Of a stretch of DNA of 64,000 bases, positions 54,136 through 64,000 are shown piece by piece. Under the pieces are notes generated by a model that did not search any database, was not told the DNA's origin, and saw only the letters and a program-made list of their open reading frames with translations. A program made the position numbers and the translations under genes. Origin of the DNA: Lasiosphaeria ovina (taxonomy: Eukaryota > Ascomycota > Sordariomycetes > Sordariales > Lasiosphaeriaceae); NCBI GenBank assembly GCA_033439765.1, contig JAULSN010000010.1:248001-312000 (forward strand), read 5' to 3'. Within the stretch, counting starts at the first letter, position 1. Each line of letters opens with the position of its first letter.

Positions 54136-55618
54136 GATACTAAGGCATGTTTGCGATATGGGCCTAAGTCGACGCCGGATGGAAGCTAGGGGGCCTTGGG
54201 AGTGTGTACCACATGGGCTGGCAAAACTGGCTTGGCAATGGGGGGCAGCCGGGCCAGATAGAGTGGTGATAAGAGGTCAGGAGAAAGGGTCCTGTTTGTA
54301 CCAAATAAACTGGGCCACGGGCCTTAATTGTTGTATTCCACGCCGACTTTTCCTTCTTGGTCAACCTAGCACATGAGGTAGTTGGCCTGCTCCTTGGTCT
54401 TGGGGTGTTTTTTCTCAAATCTTTTTCCACGATTGCTGCTATCACCCTGACTCATCAGAACTAGGAGCAGTACACTGGGTGTTTCTTTTGCATTCGCTTA
54501 GTAATAATTATATGTGACTGTCCGGCTATCGACTGTAGGACGGGCAGAGTACGTTTGGCTTACGAGCGACATAATTCAAGAGCTGATGACTGGCTGAGGT
54601 CGTGTCCGTAGGTCCTGCGGGCTAAAAGGGAATATCAAAATGACCTGTACTGATCGTGCTTCTAAGATGGGGTTAAGCTGAGATGTAATAATTGCAAAAC
54701 TAGGTGTATCACTCGAATGTAATGATAGACAGAACGTGACTGCAGGCCCTAGGCCAAAACCCTCAATCTCAATCCTCAAGCATACCGGCAGGCCTATGCG
54801 CGCGCAATGAATTCGAAGCTATCGCCAGTCAACCTTTTCCGCATCAATCTCCTTAGCCTGGCGTCCGAGTGCTCTCGAATGCCGGGCATTTACGCCTTTC
54901 CGACAAGGCAGAGCCCTGACCTTAATTTTCTTTCGATCTTTCCAGTCAAGAAACCCCGACCCGCACACGCACAAATGAGACTCGGGGAACTGCATCCTAA
55001 ATTTGCTTGGTACCGTTTAGATAGCCGAGGTACAGGACAATGTCTGACGCAAAATACACTGGCTTCGCTCTCAAGCGTTATTTCTAGCATCACACCAGCC
55101 TGCTGCTTTTGCGATTCTCTGGCCATTGTGCTCAAATGGTGACTTAACTGAGGAAGCATTTTTGGTTGCGTGTTACGCGACTTTGGAAGACTGGTGGCTG
55201 CTGCTTTTCTCCGAAGCAGAGTCTTCACTGTTTCTTCACTATTTTTGGGGGGATGAGTTCCCATTTTTTGTTACGCGCAACCGGGGTGGTCAGCGTTGAA
55301 TGGCGAGACGGTAATGATCAGCCTATTGTGTGGGGGTTGTGTGGTGATTGTGAGATTGTTTGTGTGGTGATGAACCTTTCACTTTATGCTTTTCCTGTAC
55401 AAACTTTAGGTTTGCTTCTATTGTCTTCTGGAGTGACGGCCATAGCATGACTTGAGTACAATAGCAAATTATTCTCCAGGTTATTGGAGGAGGGGTCTAT
55501 AGAAAAAGTCAATGTGCAACGTTCCTATTGTTCCGAACGCTTCTTCAAAATTGTAGAGTCCCGTAGCCAGAGAGTAATACTATAAAACCCCGAGCTGTAC
55601 CTTCTAAACTTCAAACTT
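54136..55618. other. 1.5-kb intergenic region
   Basis: AT-rich, only short ORFs (for example 54807-55142 +, 54890-55264 - on opposite strands of the same sequence). Nothing recognised. Confidence 0.5.
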
Positions 55619-55798
55619 ATGGGACAAAAATATCACGACCTACAAGTTTCACCTAACGATATTGACATAGGAGCAAATGTAAGTCGTGCTCAAATATTGG
55701 CAACGAACCGCATATGCTAATCATACATACAGCCTGACCTCACGATCACACAAGAAGAATCAGGATGGCAAACCAGTTGGCACATATCAAATGGGTGA
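55619..55798 (+). promoter_or_regulatory. Possible upstream ORF overlapping the NmrA-like start
   Basis: An ATG at 55619 followed by an intron at 55679-55732 (GTAAGT to TACAG, GCTAAT branch) gives a spliced 41-codon frame that ends at TGA 55796-55798, overlapping the main ATG (55765) in a different frame. If the leader is transcribed as drawn, it would lower translation of the downstream protein. The intron is well supported; the uORF function is inference. Confidence 0.4.
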
Positions 55799-56790
55799 CC
55801 GTGGTCGGAGATACCACGCCCCTTGGTAAGGCAGTTGTGGAGGCCCTCATTCCACGTAAGCTCAACCAACAGGTGCCATGTGAAGCAAGGGATGCTAACA
55901 TGTTTTTAGACCCTGGATATGCGTTGAGAGTGCTGCGCCCGGTCTCGTCGGAGGAGCCTGTGGCCCACCCTTACATGGTGGTCGACAGGGTGCCAGATGA
56001 CTGGGACTCAGAGATAACGATGGACGCTCTTTCAGCGTCCCATGCTGTCGTCAACTGCTTGGATGTCACCTGGGAGAACCGATGGAAGCACCATCGGGTG
56101 GCCGAGGCTGCCTTTCGCGGCGAGGTGAGCCGGTACATCCCGGCCACCTTTGGCTCAGTCGACTGCCGCAACCAGCAAGCCCGCCGTGCCCTCAAGCTGT
56201 ACGAAGAGAAGTACAAGCTGCTCAAATACGTCAAGGACAAGGCCCTGGGGCCCGATAACATCATCGAGCACCCAGACGGCAGCCTCACCAGGCCTTTTTC
56301 GTGGACCAGCATTGTGACTGGTCTGTTTCTAGACCGCGGCATCAAGGACCGCTCGCTCAGCATCGACCCGGCATTGCGCAGAATCGGCATCTTCGACGGC
56401 GGCTACACCTACTGCTCGTACTCGACCGTCCGCCTCGCCGCCGCAGCCGTCCTGCGTGTCCTGGACAACCCCGACAAGACGAAGAACAAGGTGGTGCACG
56501 TGCAGAGCTTCTGCGTGTCCCAGGACGAGCTCAAGGCGTCACTTGAACGTGTTACGCATCAACGATGGACTCCCGTCAGCATGGGTCTGCCGGTATACAC
56601 CCCCTTCCTAATGAATCTGGCGCAGAATGATCATTTCGAGGCGACCAAAATACTTAATCATCTAGTGGGCGTGGTCGAGGGCGACTATGCTACGGAAAGC
56701 GGCCTCGATATGAGCGAACTTGGCATGCCAATGCAAATGGAGCCCCTTGACTATGTCGTTAAAAAGGGCCTTGAACTTGAGGGAAACTAA
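55765..56790 (+). CDS. NmrA-like/isoflavone-reductase-type NAD(P)-binding protein
   Basis: ATG at 55765. A 54-bp intron (55856-55909, GTAAGC to TTTTAG, with GCTAAC branch site) interrupts the start and, being a multiple of three, hides in the open frame; splicing gives IPHPGYALRVLRP, where the second beta strand of the Rossmann fold is expected. The spliced protein has 323 residues. The nucleotide-binding start is VTVVGDTTPLGKAVVEAL, a GxxxxxG variant. Later family blocks are YIPATFGSVDC, PFSWTSIVTGLFLDRG and YCSYSTVRLAAAAVLRVLDN. Members are NADPH-dependent reductases or redox-sensing regulators; the substrate is unknown. It is a different subfamily from the one at 34285. Confidence 0.85.
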   Translation: MANQLAHIKWVTVVGDTTPLGKAVVEALIPRKLNQQVPCEARDANMFLDPGYALRVLRPVSSEEPVAHPYMVVDRVPDDWDSEITMDALSASHAVVNCLDVTWENRWKHHRVAEAAFRGEVSRYIPATFGSVDCRNQQARRALKLYEEKYKLLKYVKDKALGPDNIIEHPDGSLTRPFSWTSIVTGLFLDRGIKDRSLSIDPALRRIGIFDGGYTYCSYSTVRLAAAAVLRVLDNPDKTKNKVVHVQSFCVSQDELKASLERVTHQRWTPVSMGLPVYTPFLMNLAQNDHFEATKILNHLVGVVEGDYATESGLDMSELGMPMQMEPLDYVVKKGLELEGN

Positions 56791-59700
56791 GGAGGTTGAG
56801 TAGGTGCCTTCACATGTCTATTATGTGGTTTGGTGAGCACTCTCGAGGGTGAGGTAGGCGGATATTCCCTATTAAGTGCAAGGCGGTTAGCGTAGGTCAA
56901 GCTGCTTTAGCATAAGATAGTAATACCAAGGCAGATCCCTCAAATGGGCCGAAGGCTTAGGTATGAAAATAACCCGATTTTTGACTTGCAAGTTTTGGAT
57001 TTTTATTAGTGACCGCTGTGTTGCTCCTTCCAATGTCAATCCGGTACCGATCGTTGTACTACCGGAACAGCCGTCAAGGTGACAAACGCCTGCCAACTCC
57101 CGATCAGGGTGAGCACCCGGAAGATACCAAGGTGGGCCCGAATCTGCTGGTATTTTGCTGCAGTTTCCGGCAAAGGCCTATTGCTCAACCCCTGCATGTT
57201 TCTTTCCGCTGCTAGGTACCTAAAGGTGAGTGAGCTGTTTATGATGCAACCCAGCCGGCTTGGAGTAGGTGCACGGGTAGGTAGTCAAGCCCGGGCAGCC
57301 CGCTCCGCAGGTCTCTTGCCCACAAAATCCAGATAAAGAATGGACGTATTAGCGCTAACATGACCGTAACCCACTTGCCCGGAGTGTCCAGAGGCCGGGG
57401 GTTTTCCAGGCTGAAATCCTGCCTTCAGTCCCTGCTGTGCAGGTCAAGGAAGGCATGGGCAGCCAATGGCTATGGCAGGTCCCTTCTCCACTTTGTCCTA
57501 CCGCTTCCCACGAGCACACCGCTCTGGTACTGTCACACCCGCGGTTCTAATGTCTCAAATATTTCCCTCTGCACCATCAAGCAGCAATCTCGATCTTCAA
57601 CTGCCCGACCGAAGGCGGCATTTCCATCAACAGCAAACACAGCTCGCCCTCCACCAGATCACACTTTTCTACCCCTACCTGTGATCAGCAGCAGTACCTC
57701 CGAGCACCATCTGCGAAGCATCTCTTAACCTTGCCGCATCCTTTCCCAACCCTCCGACCTTTGGTTCCTTGCTGCCCTCTGCAAACGTTTTCCTAGCACC
57801 TGCCTGGGCCCCGGAGAATCGGAAAACGATGCGGCTGCCAACAAGTCCCGGCAAACAGCAGAAGTCGAGAAGGGGTTTTCCTCTGGAAGATCACGGATGC
57901 CCTCGCTAATTGGAACCAAGCGTTGGGTGAATGATGGTGATGGCTATGTCGCTCGCTGTCTTCGAGCTTTTCTGTTTGCCTCCTCTGTGGTAAGTGACCA
58001 CCGCAGACTGCATCCCCCTTCCCCCAACTCTGCTGACATTAGTTATTAGGTTTCTCTAGCTAAACAGAAGAGAATGTTCCCATTGGCTTCCTCACACGGG
58101 CTGGTATAGTAGGAAACACTTCGACACAAGACCGAGAAGCGAGCCCCCTTCCGCCTTTCGTTCTCGACAACGCGTTTCCTCCGACACCCCCGTGCCAACT
58201 TCCATTTTCGAGTCTGCCTCCATCAAGCTGCAATTCGCGAGAACTCTGAGCACAACAGGCCCCCTTGCGATCCAGAAGAGCTTATCGACATGCCCACAGA
58301 AACCCTGGACAGCCTCTACAGCACTCTCGACATCTACCGCCGCTCCCGCGGACAAATGCAGCGCTCTGAAGACGTTAGAGAACACGTAGAAGTCTTGGAA
58401 TACACAGTGGAATCACAGCTACATCTACGGCAGCCGGTGTATGCCCAAGGAAGACAACATGGAAGAGAAGAACAAGGCACTACTGAGGAGACGGCAGATC
58501 ACTCTCGATTTATTATCCTCTACGACCACCATCTCCTGCAGTGTTCCAAGAAACACTACACCTGCACATCATCCCCTGCGCATCAAGACGACAGATCGTT
58601 TCGGCCACTCTTCTTTGCACAGGACTTCGCATTTCAACCAGAGCTTCTCGTCCTACCACAGACTCTCCTCTATGCAACGAGGAAGCCCAGCCATTTTGAA
58701 AGCTGTTTCCACTTTGCCCGACAGAAGTTTCTCGGCCCTCCATGACAACAGAGGGCACAACGGCGGTGGATCAATATGGCCACTTGCTTTCTACGTTCGG
58801 CAATGACACAGCACAGATGCTGAACTTGAAGATCCCGACGTAGTTATTCTACTCCATTGGCACCGGCTCTGTCAGTTTCTCTCGTTGATCTAACCTCCCG
58901 AACGAGAAAGCCCTGCCCTTGGCCATTCTTCTTTCACCATTCCTGTCTTGCCAAATATCCTTGGGGCGTCCGGAAACGCGAGAAAAAGGACCTTTGACAG
59001 CAATGCTCTTGCTTGCCAGCAAACTAGAGTCAGCAAAGCGGAGCTCAAGATTTAAGTTGTTGCAGTACACACGTCGGGCGATAGCTCTCTCACAGCTATC
59101 TGGTTCGCTCGACACCCTCAAGATAAAACAACGACTTCTCATTTCCTTTTACGTGGCTGCTCATTTACCGTCTCGCCATTTGTCAACATTTCCCAGAGCC
59201 TAAGGGAGGGTTTCCGATCCTTGGCGAGATTCGCTTGTCTTCACGCCTCATGCGGAACGACAGGACAGAGGGAGAACGGTTGCAAGGCTGCGGCAAATCT
59301 ACTTGGTTGGTAATTCTACCTCCCTTCACCCTGCATCTATCTCAAATGGTTGAACTACCCGCTAACCTGGCTAAGATCTTAATCCCCCTTGTTCTCCTTG
59401 GTCGGACTCGACTCGACATCCCCGTTCTCCTCCTCTCAGCATGCTACCTCATTTGGAAGCCATCCAAGTCCACAGGCCGGGCGCCACGAAGCAGAAGACA
59501 CTCAACCTAGCAGGCAAAGTCGGTCTTTCCATCAACGTCCAAGGGGCACATCTGGCCTTTCTCTCCGGCCCTAGACATTGTGTGTCAATAAACAAGTCGG
59601 TTTTACTAGACGGATTGCGCATGGTTAGGCCAACCCCCAGCAGGATGGCCCCAAGATACACGAAACCTACAACTCCTTTTCCCATATCTGGTCGGTGCCG

Positions 59701-60576
59701 TCGGACTTGTCCATTGTAGCTGTGCTCGACTCAAAAAGTGTTCACTTCAGTCCCTGGTTGACGAGATGTTACTCTAGAGCACGTTAGGTTCGTTTGGGAC
59801 AGACGCCTCATACTTGGCTTTGAACCTCCGTCTCTCATTTCACAGCGGCACTTCCTTGAGCCAGTCCAAACTGGCCGCAGCTGAAGCAAGAGCCATACTG
59901 TCTACGGGCTTGCTGGCCTGGACATGTTCGAAGTCACTTAAGTCACCCGCACGATCGGCTGAACAAGCACAGACGGTACCGCCCCTGAAAAGGCCTTCAT
60001 CCCCGACCACGCATACAACGGACGGAACCTCCCGGGCTGGAGCATCCAGGAAAGCGTTTGAGATTGACTATTACGGCTAAGAGTGAGCAAGATAGCCGCC
60101 ACGGCTAGAGATATCGTCAATACATGGCAGCTGTGTCGGGCTTCAGCTACCCAGAGAACAAAACTTAAACACGTTGCCTGTCACTCTCGGGAACAGAATT
60201 TATATCGTTGCACCCCCCGCAACTACAGCAGGCAACAGCGATGACTACACTATTGTGGCTGGAACAAGAGAGTCAAACGTAGCCGCGGCCCTTCCAGACT
60301 TCAGCAGAACTCCCGACTCCCACCTTCAGTTATGGCACACCGTGTCTACCCAGCTTACCCGGAACTGGCAGCTTCTGGTTCTTGTGCTAGTCAGTCGATT
60401 GTCTTCAATATCCCATGACCCAGCAAGATGGACCGCCACCCGAATGCGAAGCCAACCTGGGACATGGTCAGACACTGGAGACTCGGATCAAATCCGAACA
60501 CCACTTGTCGGGACTCATAGGACGCACGGTTTCCGTGAGCTCCGGTGCTGGTCGCGCCCCCACGCCGTCAGCCAGG
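56791..60576. other. 3.8-kb region with no recognised gene
   Basis: Several ORFs of 90-165 codons exist (58290-58745 +, 58441-58806 +, 59814-60080 +, 60174-60665 +), overlapping in different frames and without motifs. The sequence from 57430 to 58750 is CT/CA-rich and splice-like signals occur (for example GGTAAGTG near 57988), so an intron-rich or decayed gene is possible. I cannot assign one. Confidence 0.4.
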
Positions 60577-60804
60577 TCAACAAAAGAGGAAAGAATATTT
60601 ATTGGGCTGCCCTGGACAAATCTCTCGGCTGTTCTCTGTCAGTGAAAAGGCACCACACAACATGAACGCCAGCTCGGGCAGCGTCCAGCCGCGGCGGAAC
60701 CAGCTGCTGTGCATCACATCCTGGCCACCTCGTCGTCCAGCGCGCCGTACGTGGCGCCGCCGACGTTGGGCAGGTGGACGAAGCAGGCCAGCGAGCCATA
60801 AATT
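60577..60804 (-). pseudogene. HET-domain fragment
   Basis: The minus strand reads YGSLACFVHLPNV (about 60804-60760) and ALDDEVARM with a stop; after a frame change SSWFRRGWTLPELAFM follows. Together these match the part of fungal HET domains that normally reads like CYxYLxDV followed by SRWFTRGWTLQEL. Only about 60 residues remain, flanked by A-rich sequence, with at least one frameshift. It is a scrap of a gene unrelated to the intact HET gene at 25889, judging by the different wording of these blocks. Confidence 0.45.
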
Positions 60805-61278
60805 CGGGAAAAGGGGTGGAGAGAGATGGATGAAAGAAAAAAACCAAAAAAACCAAAAAAACCCCAAAAAAAAAGAGTACCACCATGCTGACCGAATTCA
60901 TGCCGCAGTGCACCAGCGCCGGGGTCAAGTGCAGGGTAGGTCGCCAAATGCAGGGTGACATCTTCTTGTGCACAGCCAGCCGTCGCCCAGCCCCTAATCA
61001 ATACTATGGGCAACGGCTGGCTGTGTACTATGATTGGACTGTTAGCCTGGACCACGGGCCACTTGGCGATCTGGGCTCTCCGGAGCGTGGCCCTGCAAAG
61101 AGAATAGGAACGGGAAACGGAAAAGTGATGTTGGTTATGGCGGAGAGGCAGGGATGCGGGACATTGTTGTTCTGGTGAATAGGACCAATTCCATTGGGGT
61201 GGCCACCCTAGCTAGCCCAAGAGGAGGGCCGGCCTGGAGGTTCGGCCCAACGGCTGCTGAGCTTCCCCAGCTGGCCTA

Positions 61279-61423
61279 GTGACAGTGTGGTGGGGGGTCA
61301 TTGAGGTGAACGAGGCGTTGCGTGACCGCGTTTACGCGTTCGCCCTCGGTGCGAAACTGGGCAACAACGCCGAAGCCACTGCGTACCAGGCAAAGTACAA
61401 GACAACGGGTGGCACAGCAGAGT
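61279..61423 (+). pseudogene. Possible nucleoside-permease (NUP-type) fragment
   Basis: The segment ALRDRVYAFALGAKLGN then AEATAYQAKYK resembles the conserved NxxLRxRA...L.D...A.xYRxxY block near the C-terminal part of fungal purine nucleoside permease (NUP) proteins. The preceding and following sequences do not continue the family, and a T-rich stretch follows. Weak evidence, based on one block. Confidence 0.3.
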
Positions 61424-62365
61424 TTTGTTCTTTTCTGCCTTCCTTGTTCTTGTTCTTGATTTCCTTTTATAATCTTTTTTGTAATTAATTAATTATTTAC
61501 CATGTTTTTTCATTATATCCCCTTCCTGTATCTCTCTTCTCAATTCCTTTCCTATATTCTTATTTTTCATTCGTTTCCTGCATTTCTTTGGGTTTGTTCC
61601 TCTTTTATTTTTTCTGTTTTGTTTTGGAGCACCTAACAGACCACAAAGACCGTCCATGGAGACGTCTCGTTGTCGACCGGGACCCAATAACAAAAAGGAG
61701 GGAGCCAACGTTCCTCTAGTGACACCTCCCGGAGTCACTGGAGGAATAGGCTGCGCTCGTTCGCACACTGTTTGAGGCCATCGTTGACAATTTAAAGTTA
61801 ATCGATATGCCACGTAAGGGGCAGGGCCGAAGGCCAGTGCGGACGGTACACAAGATGGCATGCTGAGGTGTTTGACGGTGCTGTTTCTGTTGATTTTGTT
61901 GTTCTGAATAGAGTCTTTCGCTTCTCCAAGAAGTTATTATGGTTGAGAGTAGCGTCAAGTTGATATCTGCTGTCAGCTTTGTCGATTTTTTCCTTCTCTT
62001 GAAGTGCAATCTCAAGATCTAAGTACAACGAAGCCTGTCGTCCTTCTCTTATTGTTGACAACGTAATTGCCTCTGATAAGGAATCGCAGTTTCCAAAAGA
62101 CAACACCCGCTTTCCCCAATCCGGCAACAAAGTCCCGATAAGCACCAACTGTCTCGGCACACACACAGGCACAACGATGAGGGGGAACAGGTCTCAGATC
62201 CACGACTACCCATCAATTTGCGATAAGACAACCGTAAACTCACCAGACCCCTCCATCAAAAACGTGGACAGCCCCAGCCACCTAGGCGTACACTCTGGTC
62301 GTCGGTCATCTCAGAGACGCCTCGATGACAGCCAGTTCCTCTCTGCGTAGACATAAAGATTCGCC
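61424..62365. other. Intergenic, T-rich tract and leader
   Basis: 61424-61630 is a long pyrimidine/T-rich tract on the plus strand. The remainder is the upstream region of the DUF3445 gene; no other gene recognised. Confidence 0.5.
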
Positions 62366-63601
62366 ATGGCGGTCCTCGATATCCCGGGATATGTCGCGCG
62401 CCACTACCCTCTCGCAATCGTTGGCATCATAGCGTTGGCCGTTTCGCCGTTTCTAATACGCCTGCGGTGGCCAGCACCGGCCCTCAAAGCGACAGCAGCA
62501 ACACTCCCCGGCAAGAAAAGCAAGCAGCAAGAGCAGCGCGAGTGGGGCAAGTGGACCCCCTCCGACTTCAAGATGCCCACGCCCGAGCCGTATCCAGACT
62601 GGTCTATCGAGACGACCAAGCCGCTGCCGTACCGGCCGTTCCGCTACGGGCCCAAATACCACGTCACCATGGGCCTGCGCACGGCGCAGCACGCCGAATG
62701 GATCGAGCTCGACAACCATTACCCGCGCTACCACGCCGACAAGGCCCGCCGCATCCTCGAGCGCGGCCCTCAGTGCTGCCGCACCGCCCCCGAAGCCTAC
62801 CCCGCCGCCGTCGAGCTGCTCGAGGACCTCGCTGCCTACCTCCCCGCCCGGTACCCGTCGCTCTACCGCCGGGCCGGCCCCGATGCCCCGCTCGAAAACC
62901 TCTGGTCGGGCGAGAAGTTCGACATCTCCGCCCGCCCACTCCCCGAGGACCCCATGCAGATGTGCGCGCGGCTGGTGCAGGACGACCTGGCACTCATGAT
63001 CGAGCGCGCCGACGGGCAGTACTACCTGCTGGCGGGCGCGATCTTGCTACCGGGGTTCTGGCGGCTGGGCGACAAGTTCGGCATGGCGCTGCCCGAGATC
63101 CACACGTCGGGCGACGTGCCGCAGTTCCGCGAGAAGCTCGAGCGCGGCATGACCAACTTCTTCCGCCGCGTGCGCCCCGACGAGATGGTCGCGCGCAACA
63201 ACTACTTCCTGCAGGTCGACGACGGCCTGGCGTGGAGCTGGAGCATCGGCGACGAGGATTCTGCGGATGTCAGTTGGTCCACGGCCGAGAAGAACCGCGC
63301 GATTGCCCACCACTTCTTCCGCTCCGAGCGCCAGACGCTGCGCCGCCTGCCGCGCACCGGCGCCGTGGTGTTTACTATCCGTACGTACTTCCATTCTGTG
63401 ACCGAGATTGCGCAGGAGGAGTATGTGCCCGGCCGCCTGGCGAGTGCCGTGCGCAGCTGGGGCGATGATGTTAGTAGGTACAAGGGCAAGGAGCGGTACG
63501 GCGACGTGTTGCTTGAGTACCTGGACAAGAAGCACGCAGAGCAGGTGCAGCGCGGGCTGGACATGAGCCGCGAGGACGAGGCCCGGGCATATCCGTACTG
63601 A
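62366..63601 (+). CDS. DUF3445 / HRQ-family haem-dependent oxidative demethylase-like protein
   Basis: A single-exon protein of 411 residues. Residues about 13-31 form a hydrophobic membrane segment (LAIVGIIALAVSPFLI). The family core starts around residue 85 (PYRPFRYGPKYHVTMGLR, then WIELDNHYP). The diagnostic C-terminal block is RSERQTLRRLPRTGAVVFTIRTY (residues about 323-345). Bacterial relatives are haem-dependent subunits of oxidative N-demethylases; fungal proteins are membrane-anchored and uncharacterised, so catalysis here is inferred from the family. No lesion. The ATG at 62366 (CGCCATGGC context) is the first in frame. Convergent with the partial regulator gene at the right edge. 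Confidence 0.88.
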   Translation: MAVLDIPGYVARHYPLAIVGIIALAVSPFLIRLRWPAPALKATAATLPGKKSKQQEQREWGKWTPSDFKMPTPEPYPDWSIETTKPLPYRPFRYGPKYHVTMGLRTAQHAEWIELDNHYPRYHADKARRILERGPQCCRTAPEAYPAAVELLEDLAAYLPARYPSLYRRAGPDAPLENLWSGEKFDISARPLPEDPMQMCARLVQDDLALMIERADGQYYLLAGAILLPGFWRLGDKFGMALPEIHTSGDVPQFREKLERGMTNFFRRVRPDEMVARNNYFLQVDDGLAWSWSIGDEDSADVSWSTAEKNRAIAHHFFRSERQTLRRLPRTGAVVFTIRTYFHSVTEIAQEEYVPGRLASAVRSWGDDVSRYKGKERYGDVLLEYLDKKHAEQVQRGLDMSREDEARAYPY

Positions 63602-63616
63602 CGAGACAGGCTCCTT

Positions 63617-63640
63617 GTTTTCTTTTCTTTTCTTTTCTTT
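63617..63640 (+). repeat. TTTTC pentanucleotide repeat
   Basis: About four TTTTC units in the 3' UTR of the DUF3445 gene. Confidence 0.8.
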
Positions 63641-63808
63641 ATGGAGTCCGGCTAGGGACACAGGGCGCGCGTGGTGTTTTGATGGTGAAATTTATTATCT
63701 ATAGCCTGTGACATTTGTTTTTCCGCTAATTACAGCATATATGATGTATTGATGTATGGGTCTCTTGGCTTCCTTCCAAACAGCCACCAACTCTCTCTCT
63801 TCTACTAG

Positions 63809-64000
63809 TTATAGCGTCTCCGGGTGACTTTCAATCGGGTGGCTCGCAAGCCAGCTAACAGCCCACGCCGAGTCCTGGTCCCACGGGGCTGTCATGGCCG
63901 CAGCCACGTCCTGGATGACGCTCTGGCTCCATCCTCTGGTGAACCAGTAGCCCCGCTCCGAGATGCGCAGCACGACGCAGTAGTACGACAGCAGGGCCAG
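63809..64000 (-). CDS. C-terminal end of a probable UPC2-like Zn2Cys6 regulator (partial)
   Basis: The minus strand is open from the right edge to TAA at 63809-63811 (63 codons). LALLSYYCVVLRISERGYWFTRGWSQSVIQD followed by an acidic/Trp-rich end (WDQDSAWAVSWLASHPIE) matches the C-terminus of fungal Zn2Cys6 sterol-uptake-control-like regulators, which end in a helix, a WW-x-GW segment and a final Trp/Pro-containing tail. The start and DNA-binding domain lie beyond the window, so the assignment is tentative. Confidence 0.65.
   Translation of the reverse strand: MALLSYYCVVLRISERGYWFTRGWSQSVIQDVAAAMTAPWDQDSAWAVSWLASHPIESHPETL

Noticed and set aside
1..64000. tRNA, rRNA, CRISPR arrays and prokaryotic operon signals.
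   Set aside because: None recognised; the window is eukaryotic and no tRNA-like cloverleaf was evident by eye, though a dedicated scan was not possible.

Overview
The window looks like a piece of a filamentous ascomycete chromosome (Pezizomycotina, most likely Sordariomycetes). The clues are short GT-AG introns of 50-110 bp with CTAAC-like branch sites, GC-rich coding exons, Zn2Cys6 regulators, a HET-domain protein, an AA9 polysaccharide monooxygenase, a GH2 exo-glucosaminidase, and AT-rich, TAG-riddled stretches that look like repeat-induced point mutation (RIP). No tRNA, rRNA or CRISPR array was recognised.

Layout. 0-6 kb: the 3' part of a giant DUF3638/DUF3645 P-loop protein. 6-9.4 kb: no recognisable gene. 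9.4-13 kb: a small secreted cysteine-rich protein and two convergent broken genes (DUF3712 family, and a leucine-rich repeat-like secreted-type protein). 13-20 kb: a Sec14/CRAL-TRIO lipid-transfer protein, a wrecked FAD monooxygenase, a membrane-anchored HSL-type alpha/beta hydrolase and an SDR oxidoreductase. 20.8-25.5 kb: a broken Zn2Cys6 regulator and a broken cytochrome P450. 25.9-28.7 kb: an intact HET-domain protein. 30-35.2 kb: an amidoligase-like remnant, an intact P450 and a NAD(P)-binding NmrA-like protein. 35.7-36.7 kb: an AA9 LPMO. 38.9-41.3 kb: an intact five-exon Zn2Cys6 regulator containing a GC-AG intron. 41.4-43.3 kb: a RIP-degraded pogo/Fot1-like DNA transposon with complete 47-bp terminal inverted repeats and a TA target duplication. 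43.7-48 kb: an F-box pseudogene and a GH2 exo-beta-D-glucosaminidase. 48-53 kb: repeat-rich, AT-rich, gene-free. 53-57 kb: a 314-residue protein of unknown family and a second NmrA-like protein with a possible overlapping upstream ORF. 57-62 kb: mostly unexplained, with HET and nucleoside-permease scraps. 62.4-64 kb: a DUF3445 (HRQ-type haem) protein and the C-terminal end of a probable UPC2-like regulator.

The strongest overall signal is gene decay. Seven or eight genes between 10 and 45 kb are recognisable along much of their length but carry frameshifts plus stop codons, nearly all TAG. Where the original codon can be guessed (Trp or Gln), the change is CpA to TpA on one strand, the RIP context. 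The decayed genes (FAD monooxygenase, regulator, P450, amidoligase) are interleaved with intact oxidoreductases and a hydrolase. One reading is a degenerating secondary-metabolite or detoxification locus without a visible backbone synthase. I did not find a clearly new system; the best candidates for novelty are the unknown gene at 53.2 kb, the repeat protein beside the DUF3712 gene, and the inverted/tandem repeat structure at 38.2-38.6 kb.
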